Positions 48,245 to 60,644 of a stretch of 64,000 nucleotides of DNA are shown here, piece by piece. The position numbers and the translations under genes are program-made. The DNA is from Motacilla alba alba. Taxonomy: Eukaryota; Chordata; Aves; Passeriformes; Motacillidae. Numbering within the stretch: position 1 is the stretch's first letter; the number at the start of each line of letters is the position of its first letter. The notes under the pieces are model-generated. The model was not told the origin of the DNA. It made no database searches and was given only the letters and a program-made list of their open reading frames with translations. Location of the stretch: contig NC_052016.1 of NCBI RefSeq assembly GCF_015832195.1, positions 30,277,129 to 30,341,128 of the forward strand, read 5' to 3'.

Positions 48245-48246
48245 TT
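48197..48246. repeat. (TTTA)12.5 microsatellite
   Basis: Fifty bases of perfect TTTA repeat. Its length and purity suggest a polymorphic locus. Confidence 0.97.
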
Positions 48247-49084
48247 CTAGCAGGATCTTCTTTTGGTGATGAATATATCCATTTCCAAGTCAAAGCTTGT
48301 TCACTTTAACAGGGGTCTGAACCCAAGCCAGAGTCTTAAGTAACTTCAACCTTTAAAGTAATTTGAGCAATATGTTTATATTAACTGAAGCAAAACCTTA
48401 TATGCAGCTTCACACAACCATGGAAAAATAGAATTTCAGTTCAGAGGCCACAGGTTATGCCAAAGGCCCATTTTCATTATTTTGTTGAGAATTTATTTAC
48501 TTTTGTTCTTTTCTTGTCACTTTCTTAATCTGTGATCACATCTCCTGCTTCCACTTACTCTTAATTGTTAGCTTATTTCTTCAGTTCTCATTTCTCTGTT
48601 TTCTTTGGTCAGGGGTTAAGAGCTCTAAACACAGATTAAAATATTTATATCAACATTATCAGTTGGTTCTGCTTCATTTGGCAACTTGTCTGCTTTTCAA
48701 GGATGATATTTGATGTACTGTGCTGGCTTTTTTCTTTTCAAAGTTATTTGGGGAGCTTTCTCCAAATTCTTTGCTGGTAATAAATTATCCTAGTCGTCTC
48801 ATCTCCTAAGATAGAGGAGCATGCATTTATTTTAAGAAATTGCATAATGGCATTTTCTTCAGGTGCCTTCATGTCTCTTTCTGTTTCTTGTCATTTCCCT
48901 CATTTTTCTCTGAGATAGAACCATCTCTTCTGAACTTTCATGTGCTCTTCATGATTTGGGGTGATTTTCTGTGTTCTTCATGATCTTAGCAAAACTTCTT
49001 TTACTCTTCTTAAATGATTTAAAGATAACCTAAGTCAAAATGAGTTGTGGTCTTTATGAGGTTAAGTCAGATTTTTCAAGTAGG
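48247..49084. other. Unique T-rich sequence, no gene seen
   Basis: Rich in CT-containing words. No repeat family is recognised. Confidence 0.45.
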
Positions 49085-49330
49085 ATAGAAGGGAATACAC
49101 TGTTTTAATTGGAAGTGACCTACAGTGACCATCCAGTCCAATGCCTGACCAATTCCAGGCTTTTATGTCTTAAGAAAGTGTGTACAGAATACGTGCTGCC
49201 TTGGCCATTCATTTGTCTGTTGGCACACTCTTTGATTGATTCCCCCTAACTTGAGTTCCAGTTTATCCAGTATTCCTTGCAGAGATATATCAGCTGAGAT
49301 CCTGAAAAGTAGTTACATGCATGACTCTTA
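49085..49330 (-). mobile_element. Diverged CR1 3' end (minus strand)
   Basis: The plus strand reads gatagaagggaatacactgt, then ggaagtgacctacagtgaccatccagtccaatgcctgacc over 49113-49151. This is a decayed reverse complement of the CR1 3' end (gaatcatagaat...ggaagggacct...atccagtccaa). Weaker resemblance may continue to about 49330. Substitutions are many, so this copy is older than the others. Confidence 0.6.
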
Positions 49331-51727
49331 AGGCTGAATTCAGTTGAATTTGGCCAAGCTTCACAAGCTGGTGAGACTGAAATGGATGTTGTTCAGGCAT
49401 GGAGCTCAGAAAGACAAAGACAAGCCTGTTGTCTCTGATCTGCAGGCACTTTCTTTAGTCTTATTTTCAGCATGTGGGCAGTCCTGTGCCTTTTCTAAAC
49501 TTCTCAAAGCACAGGTCCAGCTTACTATTCAGGGCATCAGCCGAATACATACCAGAACCCTGAAATGTGAGAAATAAAGTAGCAGTCCCCCATGTAACTA
49601 CTCTGTCCTGAAAAGTAACTCTCAGCACAAGCACTGTTTTATGTTTGATAATGTGTTATTAGCAGAACTCCTCCTGGCTATGATTCACGCCAACAACTCT
49701 GGCACAACGTGCCACTACCAGTCACGTTCATACTCTCTGATTGCAAACAGTACTGTAGCCTTAAAGATGCAGTCCATCACAGTAACCTGTTGTTAATGCA
49801 ATAAATATGGACTTGAAATCAAGTTTTAAAATAGAAAAAAATTCTGTGTCTGTGTGTTAAGGGTCAAACCTCAGTAAGTTTTACAAAGAGCCATCTGGTC
49901 TTCTGCCATATCTTCTGATTCACCCACAGACTGGTTTCCCTTCAGCTTTGTTGACATCTCTCTGCTTAGGTAATGCCATGACTCTCCACCAGGTTTATCT
50001 CATATTACAAAATCCTTAATATTGGGCTGGAAGAGGTTAAAAGGTCTCTCTTGACCTTACAGGAAAGAAGCCTTATTTCAACATGGCTACAGGTTTGTTA
50101 TTTCTTTTTTCATCAGTGCTGTGTTGCCAAGGTGTATTTGAGTTTCATAGTATTTGATGTCCTGAATAACAGGACATAAAATATAAAAACAAACTGCTGA
50201 TGTTCCAGCCCTCATTTTCAAGTGGTTAAACAAGAATCTCAGCCTTCACTTAAGAAACACATTTCAAGGCTCAACATTATTGAGAAGTAATTGGAAACAC
50301 TGTTTGAACACTTGAAAATTACTGAAAGTGAAAAATACTGGAAGTGGTTATATACTCTGCAAATTGAGAAATCAGAATATCTTTAAAAATAGAGCTCATT
50401 ATTTTTATTTTTTAACAGAAGTCCCATGGTTTTTAAGTTAGTCTTGAGATTTAGGAAAAAGAGCAGTTAAGTCCTTCTCTTTGACAGTCTGTTTTCCCTA
50501 ATTACTTACGCTGTTCTGTTATTCAAAACTCTCCTCAAGTCAAGTGAATTGAATGGAGGACATGGGTTTGTCTTAGCATCTGCCTTTGCTGAGTTTTAAG
50601 TTCAAGGAGACCTACAAATGGAGTCTGGTGCCTGTTGGTGTTTCTCTTCCGCAGCCAAGCCACCTTACTTCACCTTTTTTATTTCCATTTAGAAAAGCTC
50701 AAAAGGTTCTATCTGTTTCTTGAAGTTTGCTGTGTTTCCCTTTGTGAATGCAAAGATTTTCCTGCCCTAGTTTATCTAAAAAATTGCTGACAAGTGTACA
50801 TTTGCAGCTCTTGTAACATGGCTGGGGCAATGCTCAGTATTTACAAGGGAATGTTTTTCTCTCAGATGTTTGAATTCAATCCATACTGTTGTTATTTATT
50901 AAATAAATAAAACTTTATTTCCTGATGTTTTATTTATTAAAGACTAAGGATTTATTTAAAATGTTAGGCTTTGTGTCTAGATTCAGGTCGGGGATGACTT
51001 TTACTCCAAATGGTACAAGTGCAGTTGTGATGCTTCTGTGCCTTGGAGCACAGGAGAATGAAGGAGTGCAGTGGGCTCCCTGCACTGGGGATCTATGCTG
51101 GGCTGTACTTGGTCTGACTGGGCACAAATCTTCATTTCCTTGCTATGGCATCTGATTTGTGCCAGCAGAAGTGAAAGGTGGCTTAGGTTTGGTGTCCTAA
51201 GGTGTCCTAAGCAGGTTGAAAGGGTCACTTTCCCAGAATGGCTTTAGGAAAGTTAAAGCAAACTTGAGGAGGTTTTGAAGCAGGCAGACTTTTGTGAGAC
51301 AGGCTCATCATCACTCTGTGCTAAGGAACTTGGGCTGGAATCTTAACAGCTTTGGAGCAGTGTTTTCCCATACAGAAGGGTTAAGTCAACATTAGAAGTG
51401 GATACTGCAAGTATCTAAGTTTTTAGATAAAAACTTAAATAAGAGCTAAGTTCAGTTCCTAGTTTTGTTAACTAGTTGTCCTAGGACTTCATGGGAACCA
51501 CTCTTCCTCTGCCTCTGTTCTCCTTTTTGGGTTTTTTTCTGGTCCATATCCCATTTCTGCCTTCCCCCAAGATACATTCTGTTTCCCACCCGCACCTTTC
51601 CTCATCTGAGAATTACTTAACTTTCTGAAGAGGAGTCCTGTGAAATCTATCCTACACAGATGCACTGCTAGGGTGGAACTGGGAATAGAGCATGGGTGAA
51701 ACAAGGGACTGGGACAGAGATGAGGGA
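49331..51727. other. Unique sequence, no gene seen
   Basis: Contains TTTATT-type repeats near 50893-50940 and a perfect 10-bp tandem duplication (ggtgtcctaa) at 51191-51210. No coding signal is recognised. Confidence 0.45.
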
Positions 51728-52376
51728 GAACAGAGGCATGAGCCAGCAGTGTGCCCAGGTGGCCAAAAAGACCAATGGCATCCTGGTCTGTATAAAAAAT
51801 ATTGTGTCCAGCAGTACTAGGGAAGCGGCTGTCCCTCAGTACTTGACACTGGTGAAGTTGCACCTCAGATTCTGTGTCCAGTTCTGGGCCCCTCATGAGA
51901 AGAAATATGTTGAGATTGTGGAGTCAGTCCAGAGAAGGGCAATGGAGCTGGTGACGGGTCTGGAGTACAAGTCCTATGAGGAGCAGCTGAGAGCATTGGA
52001 TTTGTTCAACCTGGGAGAAGGGGAGGCGCAAGGGTGACCTTATCACTCTCTACAACTACCTGGAAGGAGAGTGTAGCAAGGTGAAGGTCAGGCTCCTCTT
52101 CCACACAACCAGACACAAGGACAAGAGGAAATGTCCTTGAGCTGTGCCAGGGGAGGTTTGGGCTGGACATCAGCAAGACTTTTTTCACTGAAAGAGTGAT
52201 TAGACATTGAAGTGGGCTGCCCAGCGAGGTGGTGGAGGCATCGTCCCTAGACATGTTCACAAAACAACTGGACATGGCACTTAGTGCTATGATGTTGTTC
52301 TCATGACAGCATTCCATCACATGTTGGTCTCAGTGATCTTGGAGGTCTTTTCCAACGTTAATGGTTCTATGATATG
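51728..52376 (+). mobile_element. CR1 LINE, 0.65-kb 3' fragment (plus strand)
   Basis: Begins near gagaacagaggcatgagcc and encodes the C-terminal third of CR1 ORF2. The open frame to 52037 shows SQQCAQVAKKTNGIL, LRFCVQFWAPHEKK and YEEQLRALDLF. After a frameshift near 52020 the expected DLITLYNYLEG block continues in another frame. It then shows the block for the HWNRLP region in decayed form, the tail acttagtgctatgatg, and the terminal cttggaggtcttttccaacg...atggttctatgat. The 3' end is complete; the 5' is truncated in the usual way. The frameshifts and stops make it inactive. Confidence 0.95.
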
Positions 52377-55300
52377 GGACAATATGACACTGCAGCTCCA
52401 TGATAAGAGACCAGGACTGCTCTTTTCTGTGGCTCTATAAATTTAAACCAGCTTAAGATGATATTTTACCATCCCATCAGAGGCCTTCATAAGCCCATGG
52501 TGTGCATACAGAATGAAGAGCAGCCTAAGTAGTCAAGACAAAGTTGGGTGGGAGATGGGCATCTGTTTAGAGTAAGTATTCTCAGGGATGATCCTCCTTT
52601 GCCTAATTTTAGTGCACAGCCTTTTCCACTGATTCCCTGGCATGAGTGCTTTTTCTTCTGGTGCTCTACTGTTTGGGGTTCTTTGGCTTCCTTTGCCTGT
52701 CTGCCAGAGTCAGTGATCAAGCTTCTCCAGCTTCCCTAAGCTTATCAAAATCTCTTTCTCACTGTTACCTACATATTTCAGCAACTGGCTCTCACAGAAC
52801 TCCCTAATCACCATTATGGTCTCTGAGAGTGACAGAGGGTTTGTTTGTGTGCAAATTAATATGCTGGTGTAAGGAAAATCAATAAAGAACAAGGGTACAG
52901 CAAAGCAAATCCTATCATTCCTTTATTGGACAAGAGGGTATGCTTCTAAACATGCTAAAAATGCTTGGAATATGGAAACTCACTAGCAGACACCACTGTT
53001 TCCTATGAAGCTTTGCAGCCTTAAATTGGCACATGGAGTCATCATGGCCCTTGAACCAGCAGCACCAAAGCCACTGCTAAGTTCACCATTGAATGCATAA
53101 ACGAAGAAACTGAGCCCTAAATTCTGACTGGTTCAAGAGTGAAAATCCTACCTCAGATCTTTCTGAAACAGGTCAATATTCTTTCTTGTTGGACTGCAGC
53201 TGCACATGTGTTGTGCAGTGTTGAAACATGGTCAGTTTATACTTTATAGGCAATAGGATCTGCAAACATGAGGAACTAAGGTCACCTAAGTCACTAACTT
53301 TATTTGTCTATTCTAAGCCAAGATTGTATTACCTAGGGAATATGGATGTTGTACAGGTACCCACATTGGAAATCAAATCCACCTGAAATTCAGACTCCTG
53401 AAGAATGTCATATCCATATTTACTGAGCATGAATGGCCTAACCTACTCCTGGATTTGCCCAGACCAGAGTTCTTGGTTAGTTTTGTCGTCAGAGATTTTT
53501 AAGACAATATAAAAGAGACTCTAAGTAAAGCTGAGTTAGTCTTCTGTTTTTATTGATGGATCTGCTCTCATTTTTATCACATACTGATGTCTTCCTGTTG
53601 TAAATACCTGGAATTCTCCTGTGTGGGCAGACCTTTGTTGCAGTGGAGTTATGCTGAGGGCTGTAACAGGTAAGGCCAGGTGCAGCCCATCAGACACCTC
53701 CCAATGATGTTTTCTGCACACTTCCAGTTCTGAGAAGCTGGTTGGGATCACTGGGTTGGTTCCAAGTACAAAGCAGAAGACAGGAAAGTCTAGTGCATGC
53801 TGGGAAACGTATAGTATGTTTTCACCTCATTCAGAGGGGCTATGGTGCTGGGAATAAATTCTATATTTCTGTAGAGTAGAAATTTTAATAAAATTTTTAT
53901 GTTTTCTATAGAAATTTCTATAAAGCTGTTATGTGAAAGGAAATTCTATGTGTTTAGAATGGCTACATGTATATATAAGAAAGGTAACTGCATATGCAGT
54001 TTGATTTGTGTATCATAAACATGTATGTCGAAAGCAAATTTAATTGGAGGATACAACTCTCGGTGCAGCTTGAAAGAATCCTCTGAAATCACTGTTGCAA
54101 GCATGTGGGTTGGCAATTTACGTATTAGCTCCAGAGGGAAAGAATCATGTCTTCAGCAGACAGGTGATGAGTCTTGGTACATTTTTGTGTACCTAATCGA
54201 TCTTCTCCTGTAATCACTAATTTTATCCCACCCCTGTCTGTCCCAAAGATTTCCAAATGAAGTACACTCAATCTTTTTAAACATTTTGAAATGGGCAGTC
54301 ATAGTCTGTCATCCTGCAGACAATAAATTTCCACTGACGATCCCTGCATGAAGGAGAGACAAGAGAGAGGTGTTAGTGAGCCAGAACTGCAGAAGATGCT
54401 ATACAAGTAAGAGTAACTTTATACCAGGTACTATGGCAAGAAAAACATCTGTCTGCCATTAACTGACTTTCATCTGAGTGCTCTGTGTTTTCAAGAGCCA
54501 AAAGAACATTAAATATGTGTGATAGTTACAATTCCCTTACACTCCTTTACAAGATAAGAAAATCAGCTCTCTGAATAAGTAGGTCTCTGAAGATAATGAA
54601 TCCTGATGGTGGTCAGTCCTGAATTGACTTTTAATCAGTGACCAAGAGGAAAAGGATAATTCTGTCAAAAGTTATTGTCATGTCATATATTGTTCAGTAA
54701 TGTGTAAAAGGTGAAAAGTACTTGGGTGATTTGTGAGCTATGTCTAAGAGGGGAGTTATCCATACAGCAAATATTGATTTCTCATCCTTAATCAAATCAC
54801 ATGTGAGGAAGAATAACATTTATGAATGTAAGGAGAGTTTATGCTCTTCTCAGTATGTGTTTGGTATTCTCTCTCAAGAGAGCGATAGGAAACCTAACAA
54901 CTGCTGGTAGGAAGCCTGACTGGAGCAGCAGGATTCAGCAGTGGAGGCCAGTGATTTAGTGTCCAATAGCCATAACAGGCTACAAATTTAATTTCCTCTG
55001 TAGCTTATTGTGCATTAAATTTTCCTTTGACAGATAGGCTTGAGATGAGAGGCTCAAATACTGTCCTGCTATGAAGGGAATGTTGAATTTAGGCTGCTTG
55101 ATACTGGCTAACTTGAATTTAGATCCAAACTACAGTCCTTGCAGATGGCAGTTGTCATTTATATTGATAATGGCTTGTCCTCCAAGAGGTTTCTGAAAGC
55201 TTGAATTCTGCTGATAGTGATGTCCTAAAGCTGAGGCATAGGATGGGTAATGCTGGTAATGGGTGATTTAATAGGAGCTTGCATTTAAAACCCCTGCACC

Positions 55301-55445
55301 AAACTGGTGCCAGACTGCTGCCTCTTGGGAATGTGCTGAGACCCCCGAGCCCAGATTATGGTATTAACTGTGCTTAAATGGTGTCATTGACTGGGTGACT
55401 CTGTCCTGGAACAAGACTAATTTGACTTTAAAGCCCTGTAGGTAT
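52377..55445. other. Unique sequence, no gene seen
   Basis: No repeat family is recognised. A 16-base perfect palindrome, tatagaaatttctata, lies at 53907-53922 in very AT-rich DNA. Confidence 0.45.
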
Positions 55446-55478
55446 ACATTTTGTACCTACCATGTAGGTATAAAATGT
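55446..55478. other. 15-bp-stem hairpin with a 3-base loop
   Basis: acattttgtacctac (55446-55460) pairs with gtaggtataaaatgt (55464-55478) across the loop cat, with one G-T pair. A third copy of the gtaggta arm lies just upstream at 55439-55445, so an alternative 7-bp stem can form. This is probably a local inverted duplication. No function is implied. Confidence 0.8.
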
Positions 55479-58400
55479 CTCATTGCACCTATTGTTAACT
55501 GAGGTTTTTTAATTGGAAATTTACTGTGCTGCTAAGCTACAAGTTTATCCTCAGTGTCATTTGGAACTGGGTCTGTGTCATGCTCTTCAGCAAGTATGAT
55601 GTAACAATTATATAGTTTGGCCTTGGTTTTCTTCAGATCTTTCCTAGATGTTTTAAATAGTATTTTCCTTGTAAAACTGTTACCAAAGGTTAATGAAATG
55701 CAAGATTCATTTTTAGGTTTATTTTAAGAATCCCTTTTTAGGTCTATGTGCATGCTTTTCAAGGACAGTTATTACTCTTTTGGTCACTAAGTTACCAAGA
55801 GAGATAAAAAATAAAGAGGATCTCTTTGTGGAAAACAGAATTACATTGGTTAAAGTTAAGGTCTGCTAAGATAGCACCCACTGTCAGAGAGACTTTTAGC
55901 TCAAAATCTTAGATCAAGTAGGTTTTCTAAAATAGGACATTGTGAAATTAAAAGTCAAGTTCTTTAAAAGAAATGTATTTTAGTCACCTGAATTAATAAC
56001 ATGCTTTAAAATACTGGAAGAGAATTATTTCTGAAGCTGTCATTTCAGCTTGGACTTGCTGACACTAGCATATGTGTACATGGTTGACGCATTTATGGCA
56101 TATTACCTTTTTTTCCCCTGTTACTTGTGTTTGAACTCAAGCATACATGCCCAGCTTCTCGGGATGCAGGCAATTACTTTGTACTGTTGCTGTTGTGTGC
56201 TTAATTCAGTAGTTATCAGCTTGTTTCAATTTATAGATCTCTTACAAGTTTACCAATGGGGATGCAGATGCCATCAGGAATTGCCTTATGAGGCATACAC
56301 TAGAATATATCTGAACTTGCCTTTGCAGATCTTAACACCAGTTTGTAGGTGTCATCCCTCCCAGTCGCTAAATTAATGCATTTTCCTTGGCTTTGGGAAT
56401 CAATATTGAACTGTCTCTTTTACTTTCCAGCTGTCATGTCCTGTCAGATTTGAATTTTTGATGTATAGAGAAATTTCTTTTATCACTAAATATTGTTGAA
56501 TAATCTGTTTCCAATTCAGTTAAAAAATTCTCCGAATTCCTATTCATATTGAGTTTGACAAAATCCTCTTTCATCAGTCATAGGAAACATATTAGGGACC
56601 TTAAATACCCTATAATTTAGCTCAGCTGAGCTTGGTGGCTGTCCAGCTTGTCTGGGCATTTCAAACATACTTTAGTGTTGGGGTATCTGGCTGTTGATTT
56701 ATTTTTCAGTAATGATGTCTGAGCAGTTAAGAAGTAACTGGCTATCCAGATGAGCCAAACAAATGGATCAGAGAACAGTTCTGTAAAAGAAACAAGCTTA
56801 TGACAGTCTGCATGTGCTATTTTTATACTACATAGCAAAGGACAAGCTGTGGTTCTTTCCAAGAACTGGTAGTTCCCACCTCCCTGTCCAAGGTACTTGC
56901 TGCAGGTCGGGTTGTGAGTGTTCCAGTGGTGCTCTCTGGACCAGGAGACTGTTCCAACCAGATCACAGCCACCTAACAATGCTCCACCAGAAAGTCATAC
57001 CATCATCACTTGGCATGTTTCAGAGCTCAGGCTGAAGGTATTATGTTGTTTGGTTTGTGGGTTTAATTTTGGAAGCTATTGTGCCAAGGGTTTGCAATGT
57101 GCATGTGTATGTGGGCAGTTTCTGTTGTTTACAGCCTGCTTCAGATAGCCCATGTCCTTCTCTGAAATTTGACTGTATCAGTCTGTCTGATACAGATGCT
57201 GCCCTTCCCTGCAAATATTCCCTTATTTATGTCCTTAGGTCATCCTGTCTGCATCAGTGTTATCACCACACTCCTGAATGGGCTCCCGGAGATACTTCAG
57301 GCCTTTTCTAATTCTTTCCAGCTGCTTTTGTCTTGCTTTATAGACAGTTGTTTTCTCCTTTTGACCTATTTAAAATGAGACTGGAAAATGTAAATAGTAA
57401 CCAGTTCTGAAGTCTATTCTTCCCAAATAAGCAGTTAAAACCTTTGATAATAACTACAACAATAACTCTTGCATTCATTCCTGTTACACAGGCATGTAAA
57501 CTCACAGACAGTGATTACAGAAGTATTGGTGAGGATAGCATAATTCTAAACTTTCTATGTCCTTTGCCACAAGCATCATAGCTGTCTCAAATATCCTTGT
57601 ATCAACAGTAGCCTCACTGATGCAATGTCTTAGGGAGTAGGAAGGGAAGATATGATTTTTGCAAGTTTATTGAAGAAGCCTAAAAATACCTACCTGTTTG
57701 AAGTGATTGGGAAAGTTTTAACTGAAATACCTTCAGAGGCTTTTTCTTGCCTCTTGTTAGCTCAAGAACATTGTCCATATGAACTAAATAGTAGGGACAC
57801 AAGTTTAATGTGCTTGAAAAGAGGAATTAAAAAATGTTTGCAAAAACAAGTGGAAATGTGCATGCACCAGGCAGGCTGAGATTCAGAAGACCTTTTCCTA
57901 CTCCTGTTCTGCCTCATGAGCTGCAAAGAATCATTAAGGATGACAAATTTGCTGACTTTTGTGATTCATCCTGCTCAGGAGGAGTGTTACAGCCTGAATC
58001 TGAATTCTGAACTGATGTAGCAACATTTTTTTTTTTTCCACTTCATTCTCTTAGCAACACAAATTGTTTCTGGTTGTTCTAAAAGCGGAGGACCAGAAAG
58101 TATAGTGGAGCAGAAAACTTTTCTAGTTTGCAATTCATAAAATATTTTCTCTGTTGTTTCAATCTGCTACTGTTGCAGGTGTATGACTGCCACCAGAGCA
58201 GAGATAGGACAAAGGTGTGCTGGTGGCTTCTTCCTCTTCCAGACACTGTGGTCCTGTGAGGACCTGTACTCCCAATGTACATTCCCATGAAACTGTCTTT
58301 GCTCCAGTTGCCCCACTGCCACCCTGTTCTGAAGGCTGCCTTCAGCAGCCAGAGACAGCAATCTGCTCAGAGGCATAGGCTACCTTGGCTGCTTTGCTTT

Positions 58401-60570
58401 CCAGCCTGTCCCTGTGATTCCAGACTTTATCCTGGTCCACATGTGATAGAGTCTGGATTCCAGCTGCAGGGGAATGCACTGTCTGCATTCTTTCCCCTAC
58501 TCTCTGTCACAACCATGAGGAACAAGGATTAAGGATAGCACTGGGAAATATTTAAGATGAAAAGCCCAGAACGAGGCTGTCCCTTATGACCTTGTATTTT
58601 CTTTATCAAAAGCAATAAATAGATACTCTTGAGTCAAGTATCTATGAAAGTTATTCTTCCATTTGTAGGAAGAATTTGCAGACATGCCTTCCATTTGGCA
58701 ATCAACAGGATAATGTATTTTAGCCAGGAAATTATAGTTATGGACCTGCAGCGGTCTTACAACGTGTTGTCATTCTGGAAAAGCCTCCTTATTTTAAGTT
58801 GAGGGATCCCTATGGTGAACTTTGGCTGAGAGCATTACAGTGACAAAAGCACTTTGGCTGCTTTGAGTGTTATTATAGACAGCTTGAAATATTGATGTCT
58901 TTAAACTCCCACTTCTCTCTTCTCTCCTCATTCTCATGTAGCCCATCTTGGCAGAGCAGTGCAGCACACCTTGCCTTGCTGTCTGTATTTTGCTTGATAA
59001 GAAATGCTTTAATATACTGGGCTGAGGTGCCTAACAAAAGACATCAGCAAAGAAATAGCTCATTATTGATGGATTAGAGGGCAGCTTAAAAGAATCAAGA
59101 TCCCTCTCCCATGATCAGGTTTCAGTGACTGCTTATGCTCTTCTTAAACCTTAGGATCTCTGTAGCCCTAGGCAGACAACAGTGTGGGATTTATGTTAAA
59201 CCCAAAGTTTAAAACTTTGCAGTTGTGTATAGTAAAAGGGGAGAAACATTCCTTTTAGCTGAGCAGAAAAATTGTGAATCCATTTGCATGACTATAACTT
59301 CACTAGCCATAGGGCCTCTCCCAAGAGGACTAGCAAATGCAAAGAAATGACCAAACTGATCAATAAAATGTAGTTAACTCATTTTCTGGAAAGGGATCAA
59401 GGTGCATGGCACTGCCTGGATTCCTGGATTGTCTGAATCTGTTAGAATTGTGTTGAAATAGATTGGGCAGTTTAAAGCATTCACATCGCAGTTTGTATGG
59501 TATTAACTTTGCATGCTGGCAGATTCCCTACTTCTCTGCAAAGAAAAGTGGACCAAAATAGGTCACTCATTCCCTGAAGGCACAGGGTGTTTTTACGGAG
59601 CTCAGTGAAATATGCTCCAACTAGAGGTAGGTGAGAAAGCATACAGAAGATTTGTTGCATTTGGTGAAGGTCAGATTCAGCCCAACCTACCACTGCTGTA
59701 TTTTTCACTGCTCAGATGGACATGGCAAATGATCCCCATTAGGTGCTCTGCTCCTGATGCACCACTCTGGACAATGAATCATATGTACTGTGAACTTCGG
59801 TCCTCAGAATTCCTAGCACTTTGCTGAGTACCACAGCAGATGGTGTGTAGCCATGGCCTCTTGGGGGGAAATAGAAAAGAAAGGCATTTTAAAGTTTCTA
59901 ATCAAACAGGTGAAAAGCAAACCTGTGCACAGCAGAGAAAGTTGTGGTTGCCCCACGGATGTAATAGTCGTAAGTGTACATGATCATGTCCATATCTTCT
60001 CCATAGTGTCCTGGATATTCTGTTGTTAACCTTTATATTAAAGAAAAAGAAGATAATATAATTTGCCATCTTATAGAAGAGTCCAGTTGAATGACTACAA
60101 CTCAATTAGTAGACTTCTCCTGCCTCTCTGAAAGTTCTTGTTTCTTAACAGCACTACAAGATACAGTCTCACGATATTGCCTTTCTCCTATATGCAACTA
60201 ATTCAGGTAGCTATTTGAATAAAATTCAGCAACTTTAGAGCAATACTGCAAACTGCAGTATTGGAATATATGTATATACATCTGCTGCTCTGGGATAAAA
60301 GCAATCTGAACAAGAAGTACTTATGTCTTTATTGCAGGGATTTGCTCCAGCAAATTTTCCTCCTGTGAAACTCTTTGGTTTGCAGCTGTAGTCTGCAGTA
60401 AATGTTGCCAAGTAAAATGACTCTAAGCATTTATCCATGTATGAATTATATTAAGTGAATGTAACAATTAAGCCATTACTCTTTGTTCTTTCCTCTCTCT
60501 GCCTAATTTAAAATGTAAACATATGAGCCTGGACAGTATTTGTGCAGTGTATTTGATCTGAGGACCTCAA
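55479..60570. other. Long unique stretch, no gene recognised
   Basis: 5 kb with no recognised transposon. A 16-base T run lies at about 58025-58039, and the inverted repeat caaagttt/aaactttg lies at about 59203-59219. Frames reach 120 codons (56617-56979 minus) with no family resemblance. Confidence 0.4.
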
Positions 60571-60644
60571 TTATTCTTCATTTATTAACCAAATAATTAA
60601 TAATTCTTAATAATTAAGAATTATTCTTCAATTATTAACCAAAT
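60571..60644. repeat. Imperfect tandem duplication with 50-bp period
   Basis: A 24-base block starting ttattcttca and ending ttaaccaaat occurs at 60571-60594 and again at 60621-60644 with one mismatch. Between them is an AT-only stretch containing the near-palindrome aattcttaat/aattaagaatt. This looks like a slipped-strand duplication driven by the palindrome. Confidence 0.85.

Noticed and set aside
53907..53922. 16-base perfect palindrome as a regulatory site
   Set aside because: It lies in extremely AT-rich DNA, where such palindromes are common, and no known binding motif is present.
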